From positions 1,183,001 through 1,247,000 of the forward strand of contig CP106741.1 in NCBI GenBank assembly GCA_030323305.1: 64,000 bases of DNA. The letters run 5' to 3'. Every line of letters starts with the position of its first letter. The stretch's first letter is position 1. Source of the DNA: Paenibacillus sp. CC-CFT747 (GTDB lineage: Bacteria; Bacillota; Bacilli; Paenibacillales; NBRC-103111). Below the pieces are notes generated by a model. That model was given only the letters and a program-made list of their open reading frames with translations, was not told the origin of the DNA and ran no database searches. The translations under genes and the position numbers were made by a program. Below, piece after piece: positions 1 to 9,517 of this stretch.

Positions 1-688
1 GCTGGTATTCGCTTCCCGCCCCTTTCTCGAGCCGCTCCAGCACGGGAAAAATGTCCGGCGACAGCACATACCGGCCGATGACCGCAAGATTGGAAGGCGC
101 GGCCTCCGGACGCGGCTTCTCCACCAGCCCGGCTACCCGGTGTAGCCCCTCCCGCCTTTCGGCAGGCGCAATAATCCCGTATTTCGGAACGTCCGGGAAG
201 GGCACCTCCCTCACACCGACTACCTGCCGTCCCGTCCTTTCATAGATCCCGATCATCTGGCCGATGGCCGGCTGGGGTACGTGAAGGAGATCATCCCCGA
301 GCAGCACCGCGAACGGCTCCTCTCCGACAAACTCCCTCGCGCAAAGGATGGCGTGGCCGAGCCCAAGCGGCTCCTTCTGCCGGATATAATGAATGGATGC
401 CATGTCGCTGATGGCCTGAACTTCTAGGAGAAGGTCCGTCTTGCCTTTCTCCTGCAAAAGCTGCTCCAGCTCCACCGACTTGTCAAAATGATCCTCGATC
501 GACTTCTTGTTGCGGCCTGTGACGATAATGATGCTTTCGATCCCGGCCTGCACCGCTTCCTCCACGATATATTGAACGGCCGGCTTATCCAGAATCGGCA
601 GCATCTCCTTCGGCTGCGCTTTGGTTGCCGGCAGGAACCGGGTGCCGAGACCCGCTGCCGGAATAACGGCTTTGCGTATCCGCTTCAT
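1..688 (-). CDS. galU: UTP-glucose-1-phosphate uridylyltransferase, 3' end outside window
   Basis: Makes UDP-glucose from UTP and glucose-1-phosphate for cell-wall and polysaccharide glycosylation in the cytoplasm. The N-terminus reads [20 protein letters not shown], with the nucleotidyltransferase loop [19 protein letters not shown], then the family segments [24 protein letters not shown] and [10 protein letters not shown]. The ATG at 688 follows a GGAAAG-type site. About 229 residues are visible and the frame stays open to base 1, so the C-terminus is cut off by the window edge, not by mutation. It lies downstream of GT2 and GT39 genes on the same strand, consistent with one surface-glycosylation operon. 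Confidence 0.95.
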   Translation of the reverse strand, partial: MKRIRKAVIPAAGLGTRFLPATKAQPKEMLPILDKPAVQYIVEEAVQAGIESIIIVTGRNKKSIEDHFDKSVELEQLLQEKGKTDLLLEVQAISDMASIHYIRQKEPLGLGHAILCAREFVGEEPFAVLLGDDLLHVPQPAIGQMIGIYERTGRQVVGVREVPFPDVPKYGIIAPAERREGLHRVAGLVEKPRPEAAPSNLAVIGRYVLSPDIFPVLERLEKGAGSEYQ

Positions 689-741
689 GCTTTCCTCTCC
701 TTTCTTGGATCAGGGACCAAAGGCTGCCCGCTAACGCCTCC

Positions 742-1719
742 TTACCGGTTGACGACGAGCGGCGTTCTTACCGGTTTATCCCCGTCCCTCATGCCATACA
801 CTTCCCGGACTACGTACAAGGGCCGGCCCTTCGTCTCGTCGTAAATGCGCCCGATGTATTCGCCCATAATCCCGAGCATGAGAAGAATGAATCCGTTAAA
901 AAGCAGCATCACGCTCACAAGCGAAGCCCAGCCGCGCAGCGTCTCGTCCGTGAAGACGGCCAGATACAGCACATACAGCAGGTAGAGAAATCCGCTTGCC
1001 GACAGAAGAGCTCCGAGGTACCCTGACAGCTTAAGCGGCTTGATGGAGAAGGAGGTAATCCCGTCCAGGCACAGCTTGATCATCCGCTTCAGAGGATACT
1101 TCGTTTCTCCGGCGAGCCGTTCGTCCCGCTCGTACTCCACGGACGTCTGCCGGAAGCCAACCCAGCTCACGAGCCCCCTGACGAAGCGGTTGTTCTCGGG
1201 GAGCTTCTTCATCTCCTCCACCACCTTGCGGTCCATCAGGCGAAAATCCCCCGTATCGACGGGAATGTCGATTTCGGTGGAGGCTCTCAGAAGCCGGTAA
1301 AACAGGCTGGCGGAGCTTTTCTTGAACCAGGTCTCCCCGTTGCGCTTCATCCGCTGGGCATAAACGACCTCGTAGCCTTCTCTCCATTTGGCGATCATGT
1401 CATAAATGAGCTCCGGCGGATCCTGAAGGTCCGCATCGATGATGATGACGGCCTCGCCCTCCGCATAATCCATGCCCGCCGTGATGGCGATCTGGTGCCC
1501 GAAGTTGCGGGAGAAATCGATGAGCTTGACCGTATCGTCCCAATAGGCGTAATCCCGGATGATGGCGGGGCAGCGGTCCCGGCTGCCGTCGTTTACGAAG
1601 AGAAGCTCGTAGGAGGCTCCGGTTCCGCTCATGACCTTTTTGAGCCGGCGGTAAGTTTCCTCGATGACGGCCTCTTCATTGTACATAGGAACGATGACGG
1701 AATAAGTTACCCTGTTCAT
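742..1719 (-). CDS. Family 2 glycosyltransferase, polyprenyl-phosphate sugar synthase type (YkcC/GtrB-like)
   Basis: Predicted to move a sugar from a nucleotide donor to undecaprenyl phosphate at the inner face of the membrane. The 325-residue protein has the GT2 opening YSVIVPMYNEEAVIEE, the metal-binding segment IIDADLQDPPEL near residue 95, and two C-terminal membrane helices (about 230-255 and 262-290) ending in GEYIGRIYDETKGRPLYVV, all typical of the DPM1/GtrB group. The start is preceded by GGAGGAGG. It sits 20 bp after the GT39 gene and 53 bp before galU. In B. subtilis the ykcB-ykcC pair has the same make-up, suggesting that this enzyme supplies the lipid-linked sugar used by the GT39 protein. 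Confidence 0.92.
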   Translation of the reverse strand: MNRVTYSVIVPMYNEEAVIEETYRRLKKVMSGTGASYELLFVNDGSRDRCPAIIRDYAYWDDTVKLIDFSRNFGHQIAITAGMDYAEGEAVIIIDADLQDPPELIYDMIAKWREGYEVVYAQRMKRNGETWFKKSSASLFYRLLRASTEIDIPVDTGDFRLMDRKVVEEMKKLPENNRFVRGLVSWVGFRQTSVEYERDERLAGETKYPLKRMIKLCLDGITSFSIKPLKLSGYLGALLSASGFLYLLYVLYLAVFTDETLRGWASLVSVMLLFNGFILLMLGIMGEYIGRIYDETKGRPLYVVREVYGMRDGDKPVRTPLVVNR

Positions 1720-1738
1720 GGCTGGCTTGCCTCCTCCC

Positions 1739-4113
1739 TTATAGTTTCACCTCATACAGCTGAGCGTTCCCCGAACCGGGAAACCCTCCGGCTCCGCTGC
1801 CGTTCAGGTTTGTTGCGGTGCGGGATCCGGAGGCCGAACCGGCGGCGGTTCCCTGCCATTCCTGCGAAGGAATAAGGGTGCCGTGCTCTTCAATCCAGGC
1901 GGTCAGCTCCGAGCTGCCGCCCCGGCCTCCCATTCCGCGTCCGGACAGCATGAAGTATTTCACCTGCCCCGATGAAACGAGCTCTTCGAGCTTCGCAGCG
2001 GTGTAGACCGGGTCATTGCCGGAGAAGCCCCCAAGCGAGATGACCTTCTCGCCGGCATCAATAATATAGGGGGCGGCGGTTCCGTAATCGGAGGCCGCGA
2101 ACAGGTATTCCTCGCCCGTGTTATGCTCCTTCAAGTAAGCAAGTGCCTTCTCGTTCAGCGATTCCTGGCCCGGTCCTCCCGGCATGCCGCCGTTCCGGCC
2201 GTCCTGCCTGCCTTCGGAGCTGCCGGTGGCGGCATCGCCCGGGATGGCCGCGGAGCCGGAAGGAGCGCCGGAGGCATCAGCCGGAGCACCGGATGCGTTC
2301 CCCGGCATCCCGCCGGCTCGGCCCGTGCCGTCCCCGCCCGGCTGGGCCATGCCTCCCGGGAACCGGCCCATGCCGCCGGGACCCGACATCGCGGACCCGC
2401 CGGGGCCGGCGGCCGGAAGCATGCTGTTCTGGCCGTAGGTGATGGGCGTAGCCGCCCAATACAGAGGGCCGGCGAACAGCACCACGCCGACGAGAGAGGC
2501 GGCCAGCACCGGCAAGCGGTGATAAAGGCGGGGGCCAGCGCGAGAAGAAGCGAGACCGCAAGGCCGCCCAGCAGGATGCCGAGGGACCATCCTTTGCCGA
2601 TGACCGTGTCATAGGGACGCATGATAAACCAGGCAAAGGCAGCGGTGGCGAGAACGCCTGCGGGAAGCAGCCAGCTCCGCCAGCCGGATCCCCCGCGGTA
2701 TTGCGCCCAGAGCTCGTTCCAGCCAGCCCCGGCCAAGGCCGCTATAGGGGGGCCATCATGATCAGGTAATATTGATGGAAGAAGCCCGCTATGCTGAAGA
2801 AGCCCATAACCGGAAGCAGCCAGGCCAGCCAGAACAGCGACTCCAGATGCTGGCGGGTCAACAGACGGCGGCGAAGCCCGGCCAACAGCCCGATGACGGC
2901 GAAAAGCACGAACGGCAGCAGCCAGCTTGCCTGGCCGGACAGCTCCGACTGGAACAGCCGCAGAGGTCCCTTCGTCCCCGTATTGAAGGCTCCGCCTTGG
3001 CCACCCTGGCCGCCAGGTCCTCCCTGGCCGAAATCCCCGCCGGCCCGTCCGGACCGCTGGCCGTCATTCGCGAAGCCGGACGGCTGGCCTGCCGAGGCTC
3101 CACTGCCGGAGCCATCCGCTCCGGGGTCTGCACCTGCTCCCCGCCTCCGTCCGCAGCCGACGTCTGGCCGCCCTGGCTTCCGGCCGCCGCTCCCGGCATG
3201 CCGTCAGTGCCGCCCGGAGGCATGCCGCCCCGGCCCCCGCCCGGCCCCTGGTTGCCCGTCAGCCGGGACACGCCGTTGTAGCCGAAGGCCAGCTCCAGCA
3301 CGGAGTTGGTGGAGGAGCTGCCGATGTAAGGGCGCTTGTCCGCCGGAATGCTGTCCACGATCACCGCCCACGCGGTCGATAGGACGAGCATGACGGCCGT
3401 AGCTGCGGCGAGATGGCCCGCTTTGATTTTCAAGCTGCGCTTGGACGCGGCCAGGTAGAACAGGTAGAAGGCCGGCAGCACCATGTACGCTTGAAGCATC
3501 TTCATATTGAAGGCTGCCCCGATCAGAGCAAAGCCCCGACGGCCGTCCACAGCCTGCCGCTGTTCACCGCCTTGAACAGAACACGTGTCGCCAGCAGGAG
3601 CGTAAAGACCAGCATGGCGTCGATGTTGTTCGTCCGCGCTACGGCAACGGCTACTGGAGTCGCCGCCATGGCGAGTGCCGCGATCCGTCCGGCGGCCGGC
3701 CCGAACGCGGGCTTGACCAACGCGTTCATCAGAAAGACCGAGCCTACGCCGGCCAGCGCCTGGGGCAGGATAACGCTCCAGCCGTGCACGCCGAACAGGT
3801 ACGCGCTCGCGGCTTGAATCCAGAAGGTAAGCGGCGGCTTATCCACCGTGACCGAACCGGCGGAGTCCAGTGAAGCGAAGAAGAAGTTATGGAAGCTCTG
3901 CAGCATGCTGGCGACCGTCATCGTGTAATAGGTGTTGGCATAATGCTCCGTCCAGATCTGGAAGCCATTCAGAAAAGCCGCGAGCAGAGCGATGGCGGCC
4001 ACATAAGGATCCAGGCGGAACCGGCGGCGGAGTGCGGGCCTGTGAGTCCTCCCCGGTGCGGCGGGCCGTTCCTCCGGTTCCCATTTTTTTACGGCGTTCA
4101 TAAGCATCCCCAT
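1739..4113 (-). CDS. Family 39 glycosyltransferase (YkcB-like), frameshifted as read
   Basis: A multi-pass membrane glycosyltransferase of the PMT/ArnT superfamily, using a lipid-linked sugar on the outer face. Joined across frames it is about 790 residues. The N-terminal part has DPYVAAIALLAAFLNGFQIW and the PMT-type segment VTVDKPPLTFWIQAASAYLF (conserved Asp before KPP). A middle block of hydrophobic helices follows, then a C-terminal soluble domain ending NAQLYEVKL. Two extracytoplasmic linkers (about 3000-3260 and 2160-2420) are very rich in Gly, Met, Pro and Ala. Reading frame breaks near 3540, 3080, 2752 and 2525; at 2752 one C is missing from a C run. The neighbouring genes fit an intact operon, so sequencing error is likelier than decay. 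The first ATG is at 4113; an ATG at 4101 with GGGG six bases upstream is an alternative. Confidence 0.8.
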
Positions 4114-4307
4114 TTCTTGTGTGTGGTTTGGATGGTTAAATTATGCCGAAGCTATCTTAAACCAGCATGAATGCCGGCTGAACGTTTGCTGAAAGCTTTG
4201 CTCCCCTGGCCTCTGGAAGCAGGGAACCGGACGAAGTATAGTAGAAAGAGACCGGATATGACACCGGAGTCCCGTCCTTATCCCTTCTAGTTGACGAGGA
4301 GGTACCC

Positions 4308-5021
4308 ATGTTTCTGCGCAGGCTTGAAATGATACGAAACGAAGAGGCCGACCCTTCCCGCTATCCCTTCTCGATTCCGGCGGTTAGAAGCCTCGACGCT
4401 CTCACCTTCCGGACGAATGTCACTTTCTTCGCAGGGGAGAACGGCTCCGGCAAATCCACTTTGCTTGAGGCAGTCGCTTATCAATGCGGCTTTAACACGG
4501 CCGGAGGCGGCCGGAATAACACCTATGAAGCAGACGCGTCGCATTCGGCGCTTGGGGAAGCCCTTCGTCTGTCGTGGCTGCCGAAAATCACGAACGGCTT
4601 CTTCCTGCGGGCGGAAACCTTCCATCAATTTGCCACGCATCTCGATACCATGCCCGAGAGCCTTAGGTATTACGGCGGACGCTCGCTTCACAAGCAGTCG
4701 CACGGGGAAGCGTTCCTGTCCCTGTTCGCCAACCGCTTCGGAGGAAAGGCCCTTTACCTGCTTGACGAGCCCGAAGCCGCCCTCTCTCCGGCCCGCCAGC
4801 TGGCGCTTCTGCGGATCATCAAGGATCTGGAGGGGGACGCCCAGTTCCTCATCGCCACTCATTCCCCGATTCTGCTGGGCTATCCCGGTGCGCAGATTCT
4901 CGACTTTGATGCCCAGCCGGTAAGAGAAATCGCCTACGAGGACACGCTGCATTACATCGTCACCCGCCGCTTTCTGGAGAACCGGCAGGCCGTGCTTCGC
5001 GAGCTGTTTGAAGAGGACTGA
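4308..5021 (+). CDS. AAA family ATPase (ABC/SMC-type, AAA_21)
   Basis: A stand-alone soluble ATPase of 237 residues. Walker A is GENGSGKST at about residue 45, an ABC-like signature SHGEAFLSL precedes Walker B ALYLLDEPEAALS (about 147-160), and the switch histidine is in IATHSPILL. It has no membrane or substrate-binding domain. Proteins of this size and layout are common in Firmicutes as single-gene ATPases of unknown role, related to the RecF/OLD-type fold. The ATG is preceded by GAGGAGG at ideal distance. It is transcribed away from the GT39 operon. The function cannot be given beyond ATP hydrolysis. Confidence 0.85.
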   Translation: MFLRRLEMIRNEEADPSRYPFSIPAVRSLDALTFRTNVTFFAGENGSGKSTLLEAVAYQCGFNTAGGGRNNTYEADASHSALGEALRLSWLPKITNGFFLRAETFHQFATHLDTMPESLRYYGGRSLHKQSHGEAFLSLFANRFGGKALYLLDEPEAALSPARQLALLRIIKDLEGDAQFLIATHSPILLGYPGAQILDFDAQPVREIAYEDTLHYIVTRRFLENRQAVLRELFEED

Positions 5022-5083
5022 GCTCCGCCTGGTCCGCCTAAAACAAGCCGATTTTTCCCCTGCCGTTCCTGGATGGGAAAGAG

Positions 5084-5109
5084 TTAAGAAAAAGCTAAGC
5101 CCTTCTTAA
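5084..5109. promoter_or_regulatory. Inverted repeat TTAAGAA-N12-TTCTTAA upstream of lipoprotein gene
   Basis: Perfect 7-bp arms at 5084-5090 and 5103-5109, about 75 bp before the lipoprotein start, in an AT-richer stretch. A possible operator; the regulator is not known. Confidence 0.3.
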
Positions 5110-5182
5110 AAGAATGTTCAGATGCCCATGAAACCTTTGCCCTTCCCGCTCCGTTTAACCTTTTACAAAGGAGATGAGTGGC

Positions 5183-6193
5183 ATGAGAAGACATCGTAAG
5201 ATCCTGTTCCCCGCCCTGCTTAGCCTGATCCTGTTGTCCGCCTGCGGCCAGAAGCCTGCTTCGAGTGGTCCTTCGACACCGCCGGATTCCGGGCCGCCGT
5301 CAACCGGGACCTCCCCATCCCCCAGTCCGTCGGCCAGTCCGTCCGCCTCCCCCAGCCCTACGCCGGTGAAGGAGATCCAAGCCATCGACAAAGGAACGCT
5401 GTTGAAGAAAGAAGGCAGCCGCTGGCTGATCACGGAATACCGGTCCGGCAAGGACTCCCCTTCGGTTGAAGCCATCTGGTTCACCGTTACCGATAAAACC
5501 GCTTTGCAGGACAGCAAGGGCAAAAGCCTTACGGCCGATAAGCTCCCGGTCGGAAGCCGGATGAGTGCCTGGACCGGCGGGGCCATTGCCGAATCCTATC
5601 CCGGCCAGGCGGGGGCGGCCCGAATCGTCCTGCAGGAAGAGACCGGCCAAGGCACGGAAGGCCGGATCAGCCGGCCGGAAGCCGTGCAGGCCGCTCTGAA
5701 GGCCCAAGCCGCGGGCTCCGGCATCTCGGCCGTGAAATCCGCCTCCCTCGACGAAGCCAAGGGTGTCTGGACCGTTGAGCTCGTGACGCACGACGCTCCG
5801 GCCAAGCCGGCTGCCGTGCGCATCGACGCCGCCACCGGCAAGCCCGTCCGGACGCCGGTCGCCGAGAATGAAGCGTTCCGCGTGTTCTCCCCCGCCCCCG
5901 GCACCACTCCCGCCTCTACCTTCACGGTGGAAGGGGAAGCACGCGTCTTCGAGGCGGTTTTCCATTGGACCTTGGAGGACGGCCATAACGTTCTGGCCGA
6001 AGGGAATGTGACGGCGGACGGAGGAGCTCCCGCTTGGGGTCCTTTCCGCTTCGACGTCACCTACAAGCAAGCGTCCCAGGAGAACATGATGCTCGTTCTG
6101 TATTGGGAGAGCGCCAAGGACGGGAAACCGGCGAACCAGCTGGTCATCCCGTTGAAGGCTGCCGATGGCCGGATTCGCCACATCGGCGAATAA
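5183..6193 (+). CDS. Lipoprotein with C-terminal Gmad2 immunoglobulin-like domain
   Basis: Exported and lipid-anchored: the N-terminus MRRHRKILFPALLSLILLSACG carries a lipobox LSAC. A linker of Pro/Ser/Thr (roughly residues 25-60) follows, then a middle region, then a C-terminal domain starting near AFRVFSPAPGTTPASTFTVEG with the VFEAVFHW / GPFRFDVTY pattern of the Gmad2 domain found in spore germination GerM-type proteins. The ATG at 5174 is too close to AAAGGAG, so the ATG at 5183 is chosen. A role at the cell surface, possibly in sporulation or germination, is inference. A terminator follows at 6270. Confidence 0.85.
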   Translation: MRRHRKILFPALLSLILLSACGQKPASSGPSTPPDSGPPSTGTSPSPSPSASPSASPSPTPVKEIQAIDKGTLLKKEGSRWLITEYRSGKDSPSVEAIWFTVTDKTALQDSKGKSLTADKLPVGSRMSAWTGGAIAESYPGQAGAARIVLQEETGQGTEGRISRPEAVQAALKAQAAGSGISAVKSASLDEAKGVWTVELVTHDAPAKPAAVRIDAATGKPVRTPVAENEAFRVFSPAPGTTPASTFTVEGEARVFEAVFHWTLEDGHNVLAEGNVTADGGAPAWGPFRFDVTYKQASQENMMLVLYWESAKDGKPANQLVIPLKAADGRIRHIGE

Positions 6194-6269
6194 GGAACGG
6201 TGCCCAGGCAAAGCGCTCCGGCCGTTCTATTCCGCCCTCTTCGCTGCCGCTGTTAGCCTTGCAACCATC

Positions 6270-6320
6270 AAAAAGCCTGTCCGCCAAGATCATCTTCATG
6301 ACCGGCGCGGCAGGCTTTTT
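6270..6320 (+). terminator. Bidirectional terminator between lipoprotein and SgrR-like genes
   Basis: AAAAAGCCTG at 6270-6279 pairs with CAGGCTTTTT at 6311-6320, with CCGC/GCGG extending the stem inward. It lies between convergent genes and can serve both. Confidence 0.75.
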
Positions 6321-6388
6321 AATGGAGGGGAATCGTCGTTCCATCCCTCTCCCCTTATCCCTTTCCCTTCGACTCCAAAGCGGAAATA

Positions 6389-8206
6389 TTACCGCTGGTG
6401 CTGAAACCACAGATCCTTGAAATCCACCCAGCCAAGCGAATTGAACTGAATGCCTCTAAGGGTACGGTTGTAAGACGTGTTCAGCTCCTTGTGCAGCAGA
6501 AACAGCAGGGCCCCTTCCTCCTTAAGAAGCTCCTCCATCTTGCGAAACATATCCGCCCGTTCCTCTTCCTCCGGAAGCTGAACCAGGCGTTCTCCCATCT
6601 CCCCGATCCTCGCCCGCACCTCCGGACTAAGGTGCATCCGGACATATTCGCCGTCCCGCAAATAGATCTCCAGCAGGGTGACCTCCTCCACCTCCATGCA
6701 CACTTCATAGAGAATGGCGTCGGCCGCCCGGACCCTTTCGGCGTTCCGGAGCTTGGCCCAGGTGGTAACGGTGATCTCCAGCCGGATCCCGAAGGAGGCC
6801 AAATGCTTGGCCAGCCAGCGGGCATCCCTTTCATGCTTTCCGTACAGGAACAAGTGAAGCGGCTCCCCGTTATACCCGGACTGCTCCAGAAGAGCCCGGC
6901 CCTGATCGGGATCATAGGCCACGTCGGCTTCCTTCGGCTCCGGTCCGGGCAGCCAGCCCGAGGCGGGATAGAGGCGGTCTCCGCCAAGCTCGCGGATCAT
7001 CCGTCCCCGGTCCACGAGATGGTGAAGGGCCTTCCGGAAGAGCTTACTCTGCTGGGGGCCTTCTTTGTTGAGGTTGAAGGTAAGCAGGGAACAGCCGTCG
7101 CTGACTTTCAGGATCTTCTCCCAATCCTGAACCGAAGGGAGCGGTTCGAATTCCCCATGGTTGATGAACAGCTGCCCTTTCCTCGGGTCCCAAGGAACGG
7201 AGCGCTCGTGCTCCGCCGGGAGTATGCTGATCTCCACCCGGTCGAGATGCGCCCTTCCCCTGTAATAGCCGGGGTTGGCTTCCAGCACGCACCGGTCCTT
7301 CATAAGCGTATCGACCCGGAAGGGTCCCGTGCCGACCGGCTTCTCGAAGAACGCCTCCCCTGCTCTTCCAGCAGCTCCCGGGGAGGATGGAAGCCGGCGA
7401 GAAGCACAGAAACCGCGGGAACAGGTGGTTGGGAGCGGCAAGGCGGATCCGGACCCCCGTTCGTCCAGGGTCTCGATTCGGTCGACGTCTTTCAGCAGCC
7501 AGCGGTTGGTCATGTGGGTCCCGTTCGCCCGGCAGCGGTTCAAGGAGTAGACCACGTCTTCCGCTTCCACCTCCCGCCCGTGGTGAAAGAGCACCCCGCG
7601 GCGTAAATACAGCTGCCAAACGGTCCGGTCGGCGTTCGCCTCCCAATAGTGGGCGATCCCCGGCAGCACTTCCTTCTTTACGGCATCATACGTCAGCAGC
7701 GTATCGAAAATCTGCCGCAGCATGAAGACGTCGAAGGCGTAGATCGTCTCGGCCGGGTCGAGCCGGTGAATCACCCGGAACAGCGGAAAGCGAAGCGTCT
7801 CCACCTTGCGCTCCCTGCCCTTCCCCTGGTCCGTCTCCTTCGCATAGCCGAAATAATCGTTCAGCCATTCCATGAACCTCGTTCTGGCCTCCGTGGCGGA
7901 GCCGTAACGGTTGATCCAATCAAGCGCGGTGCTGAGCCGTCCCTTGTGGACGAGCTCCGTGGTCACGGCCAGCAGCATCTCCTCCCGGTCCGCCCGAAAC
8001 CGGACGCGGGACGTATGTCCCCGGCCCCGGCCCGGGATCCATTCCAGCCAGCCGCTCTCGGTCATCTTTCGGATAACAATCTTGACGTTTCGCGGGGTGC
8101 AGAACCACAGCTCCGCAAGCTCTCCTAGTGTAATCTCCACGGCCTCCCCGCCGCCGGCTCCCGGATGAAGGGCATGCAGCTGCAAATATTGCTCCTCCGT
8201 TTGCAT
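6389..8206 (-). CDS. SgrR family transcriptional regulator with solute-binding domain
   Basis: N-terminal winged-helix region (about residues 1-110, with TLGELAELWFCTPRNVKIVI as the recognition part) joined to a C-terminal extracellular-solute-binding family 5 fold (VWQLYLRRGVLFHHG, EDVVYSLNR, FRKALHHLVDR). Members bind a ligand in the C-terminal domain and act as cytoplasmic regulators; no signal peptide is present. Start ATG 8206 with an upstream GGGAGGG. Between 7358 and 7456 the frame is locally wrong: adding one G at each of three runs (about 7456, 7378 and 7358 on the + strand) restores the family-like text IRLAAPNHLFPRFLCFSP. The three deletions sum to one codon, so the gene looks intact but about 33 residues are garbled. 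Confidence 0.85.
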   Translation of the reverse strand: MQTEEQYLQLHALHPGAGGGEAVEITLGELAELWFCTPRNVKIVIRKMTESGWLEWIPGRGRGHTSRVRFRADREEMLLAVTTELVHKGRLSTALDWINRYGSATEARTRFMEWLNDYFGYAKETDQGKGRERKVETLRFPLFRVIHRLDPAETIYAFDVFMLRQIFDTLLTYDAVKKEVLPGIAHYWEANADRTVWQLYLRRGVLFHHGREVEAEDVVYSLNRCRANGTHMTNRWLLKDVDRIETLDERGSGSALPLPTTCSRGFCASRRLPSSPGAAGRAGEAFFEKPVGTGPFRVDTLMKDRCVLEANPGYYRGRAHLDRVEISILPAEHERSVPWDPRKGQLFINHGEFEPLPSVQDWEKILKVSDGCSLLTFNLNKEGPQQSKLFRKALHHLVDRGRMIRELGGDRLYPASGWLPGPEPKEADVAYDPDQGRALLEQSGYNGEPLHLFLYGKHERDARWLAKHLASFGIRLEITVTTWAKLRNAERVRAADAILYEVCMEVEEVTLLEIYLRDGEYVRMHLSPEVRARIGEMGERLVQLPEEEERADMFRKMEELLKEEGALLFLLHKELNTSYNRTLRGIQFNSLGWVDFKDLWFQHQR

Positions 8207-8341
8207 GGCCTTTCCGCCCTCCCTTCCCAAAAGGGGAAATGTTTGGAAAGCATTATACTCTTTTTGTCCCCTTTTATCCAGGGTACACTGGGCCCATAAA
8301 GTACTTACCGGTACAGACAAAAAGATAGGAGTGAGGCCAAG

Positions 8342-8575
8342 ATGTGGAGCCCTTTTGAAGTAGAGGTTTATGTGAAGGAGAGAAGAACGGTATGGGAGGA
8401 GGACAGGAACCGCCGCCCGGCCTTGGAAAACGAGGAAACGGAGAGACCGGCCAGCCCCTCTTCGCGTCATGCTGCAGGACCGGATGCCTTCTCCCGGAGG
8501 GATGGCGCCGCCCGGAAAACAAAAACGCCGCTCCCCCGGTGGCTCGCCTGGCTCTTCCCTAAAGGGCGGGCCTAA
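8342..8575 (+). CDS. Small ORF, unknown protein
   Basis: A 77-residue reading frame, MWSPFEVEVYVKERRTVWEE..., preceded by AGGAGTGAGG and divergent from the SgrR-like gene. The protein is highly charged with a Trp-containing C-terminus (LPRWLAWLFPKGRA) and no recognised domain. The ribosome binding site and divergent position argue for a gene; the low-complexity, arginine-rich middle argues for caution. In B. subtilis-type genomes small genes divergent from regulators are often regulator targets, but nothing here proves it. Confidence 0.4.
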   Translation: MWSPFEVEVYVKERRTVWEEDRNRRPALENEETERPASPSSRHAAGPDAFSRRDGAARKTKTPLPRWLAWLFPKGRA

Positions 8576-8642
8576 GCAGCGCGGAGAACGGCGTTCCTAT
8601 CCTTCCAGGAGCCCCGCAGGCCCATGGATTCAAAGTCCTTCT

Positions 8643-8801
8643 TCATTTGTACCCATTAATGGCAAATAGGTCGGCATGACCCAGGAGAAGTTGGACGGTA
8701 AAGTAAAGCACCGGGGAGGAAAGCAGCACCGTGATGATGGCGATCATGGCGCCGAGTCCCTCGAACTTCTGCTGTCCGTCGTACGCTTTTATCATTTTCA
8801 T
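8643..8801 (-). CDS. 52-residue predicted membrane protein under Fnr control
   Basis: A short gene starting MKMIKAYDGQQKFEGLG with a hydrophobic segment of about 25 residues (roughly 18-42: MIAIITVLLSSPVLYFTVQL) and a short tail ending FAINGYK. A strong site GGAGGATG lies 6-8 bases before the ATG at 8801. The promoter has a perfect Fnr operator and a -10 at the class-II distance (8856-8898). One transmembrane helix with a basic, short N-terminal end is predicted. A role in anaerobic respiration, such as a small subunit or a modulator of a membrane complex, is inference. I do not recognise the family. Confidence 0.65.
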   Translation of the reverse strand: MKMIKAYDGQQKFEGLGAMIAIITVLLSSPVLYFTVQLLLGHADLFAINGYK

Positions 8802-8855
8802 AGAATTCATCCTCCATGTACGCTGGCTTTGGCTCCTTCGGAAGCTTCTGAACCC

Positions 8856-8898
8856 AGTTTACCAAGCGTAACGACTGGAGTATGTGATAAAAATCACA
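8856..8898 (-). promoter_or_regulatory. Fnr-dependent class-II promoter
   Basis: TGTGATAAAAATCACA at 8883-8898 is a perfect TGTGA-N6-TCACA operator. On the minus strand a -10 box TAAACT lies at 8861-8856, giving an expected start near 8849 and an operator centre at about -41.5. The same 16 bases occur upstream of fnr (60399-60414). Confidence 0.75.
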
Positions 8899-9046
8899 AT
8901 AAGATGGGGTTTCATGACACCGTCCAACCGGAACCTGCAGGAGCTGGATCCGGGGAACGGCGGCTCCAAGGGTCGGGCAGCCCAACCGCGGGGCCCGCCT
9001 CCGGGCCCGCTGCATCGGACGCGCTGTTCCCCGGCTGCCGTCCGCT

Positions 9047-9517
9047 CTACCCCACCCGGAACAGGGAAGCCGGATCGAGAGCCGGGGTCTTCTTCCATTC
9101 CATTGCCTGGTGCACGACCCGTACGAACACCGGCTTGCTGAACGTTGGAACCACCCATACCGTTTTGTCCGTTACCAAAGAACGGGGCAGATAGAAACAC
9201 GTTTGCTGAATCTCCCGGATCAGATGCTCCGGCCCTACCGGAAGCCGGATGGAAACGCGGACATGCCCGTATACCTCGTAGCGGCCGCTGTAATCCCCCA
9301 GTTGAACATCGAACCACCGGATTTCCTCGACCCCCTCGATCGTAAAAACCTTCTTGCCTCCGATCTCGTTCTGCAGCAGAACCTGCTGCAGCTGCACGTT
9401 GTTCCGGTTCATGCGAAAATCGGCCAGCTCGAGAGCCTGCTTCTTGTTCGGGGCGGCAACCTGCTGGCTCACCGCAGCCTGAAGGGTCGCGTAAACATTC
9501 GTGTCTCTTTTTTCCAT
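9047..9517 (-). CDS. Conserved hypothetical protein
   Basis: A protein of 156 residues beginning MEKRDTNVYATLQAAVSQQV. It is soluble, with mixed alpha/beta character (IEGVEEIRWFDVQLGDYSGRY, VRVSIRLPVGPEHLIREI) and no signal peptide. The ATG at 9517 is favoured over longer in-frame starts because GGGAGAAG lies upstream and the extension looks like untranslated leader. No family or catalytic motif is recognised. It is transcribed in the same direction as ung but separated from it by a terminator. Confidence 0.6.
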   Translation of the reverse strand: MEKRDTNVYATLQAAVSQQVAAPNKKQALELADFRMNRNNVQLQQVLLQNEIGGKKVFTIEGVEEIRWFDVQLGDYSGRYEVYGHVRVSIRLPVGPEHLIREIQQTCFYLPRSLVTDKTVWVVPTFSKPVFVRVVHQAMEWKKTPALDPASLFRVG

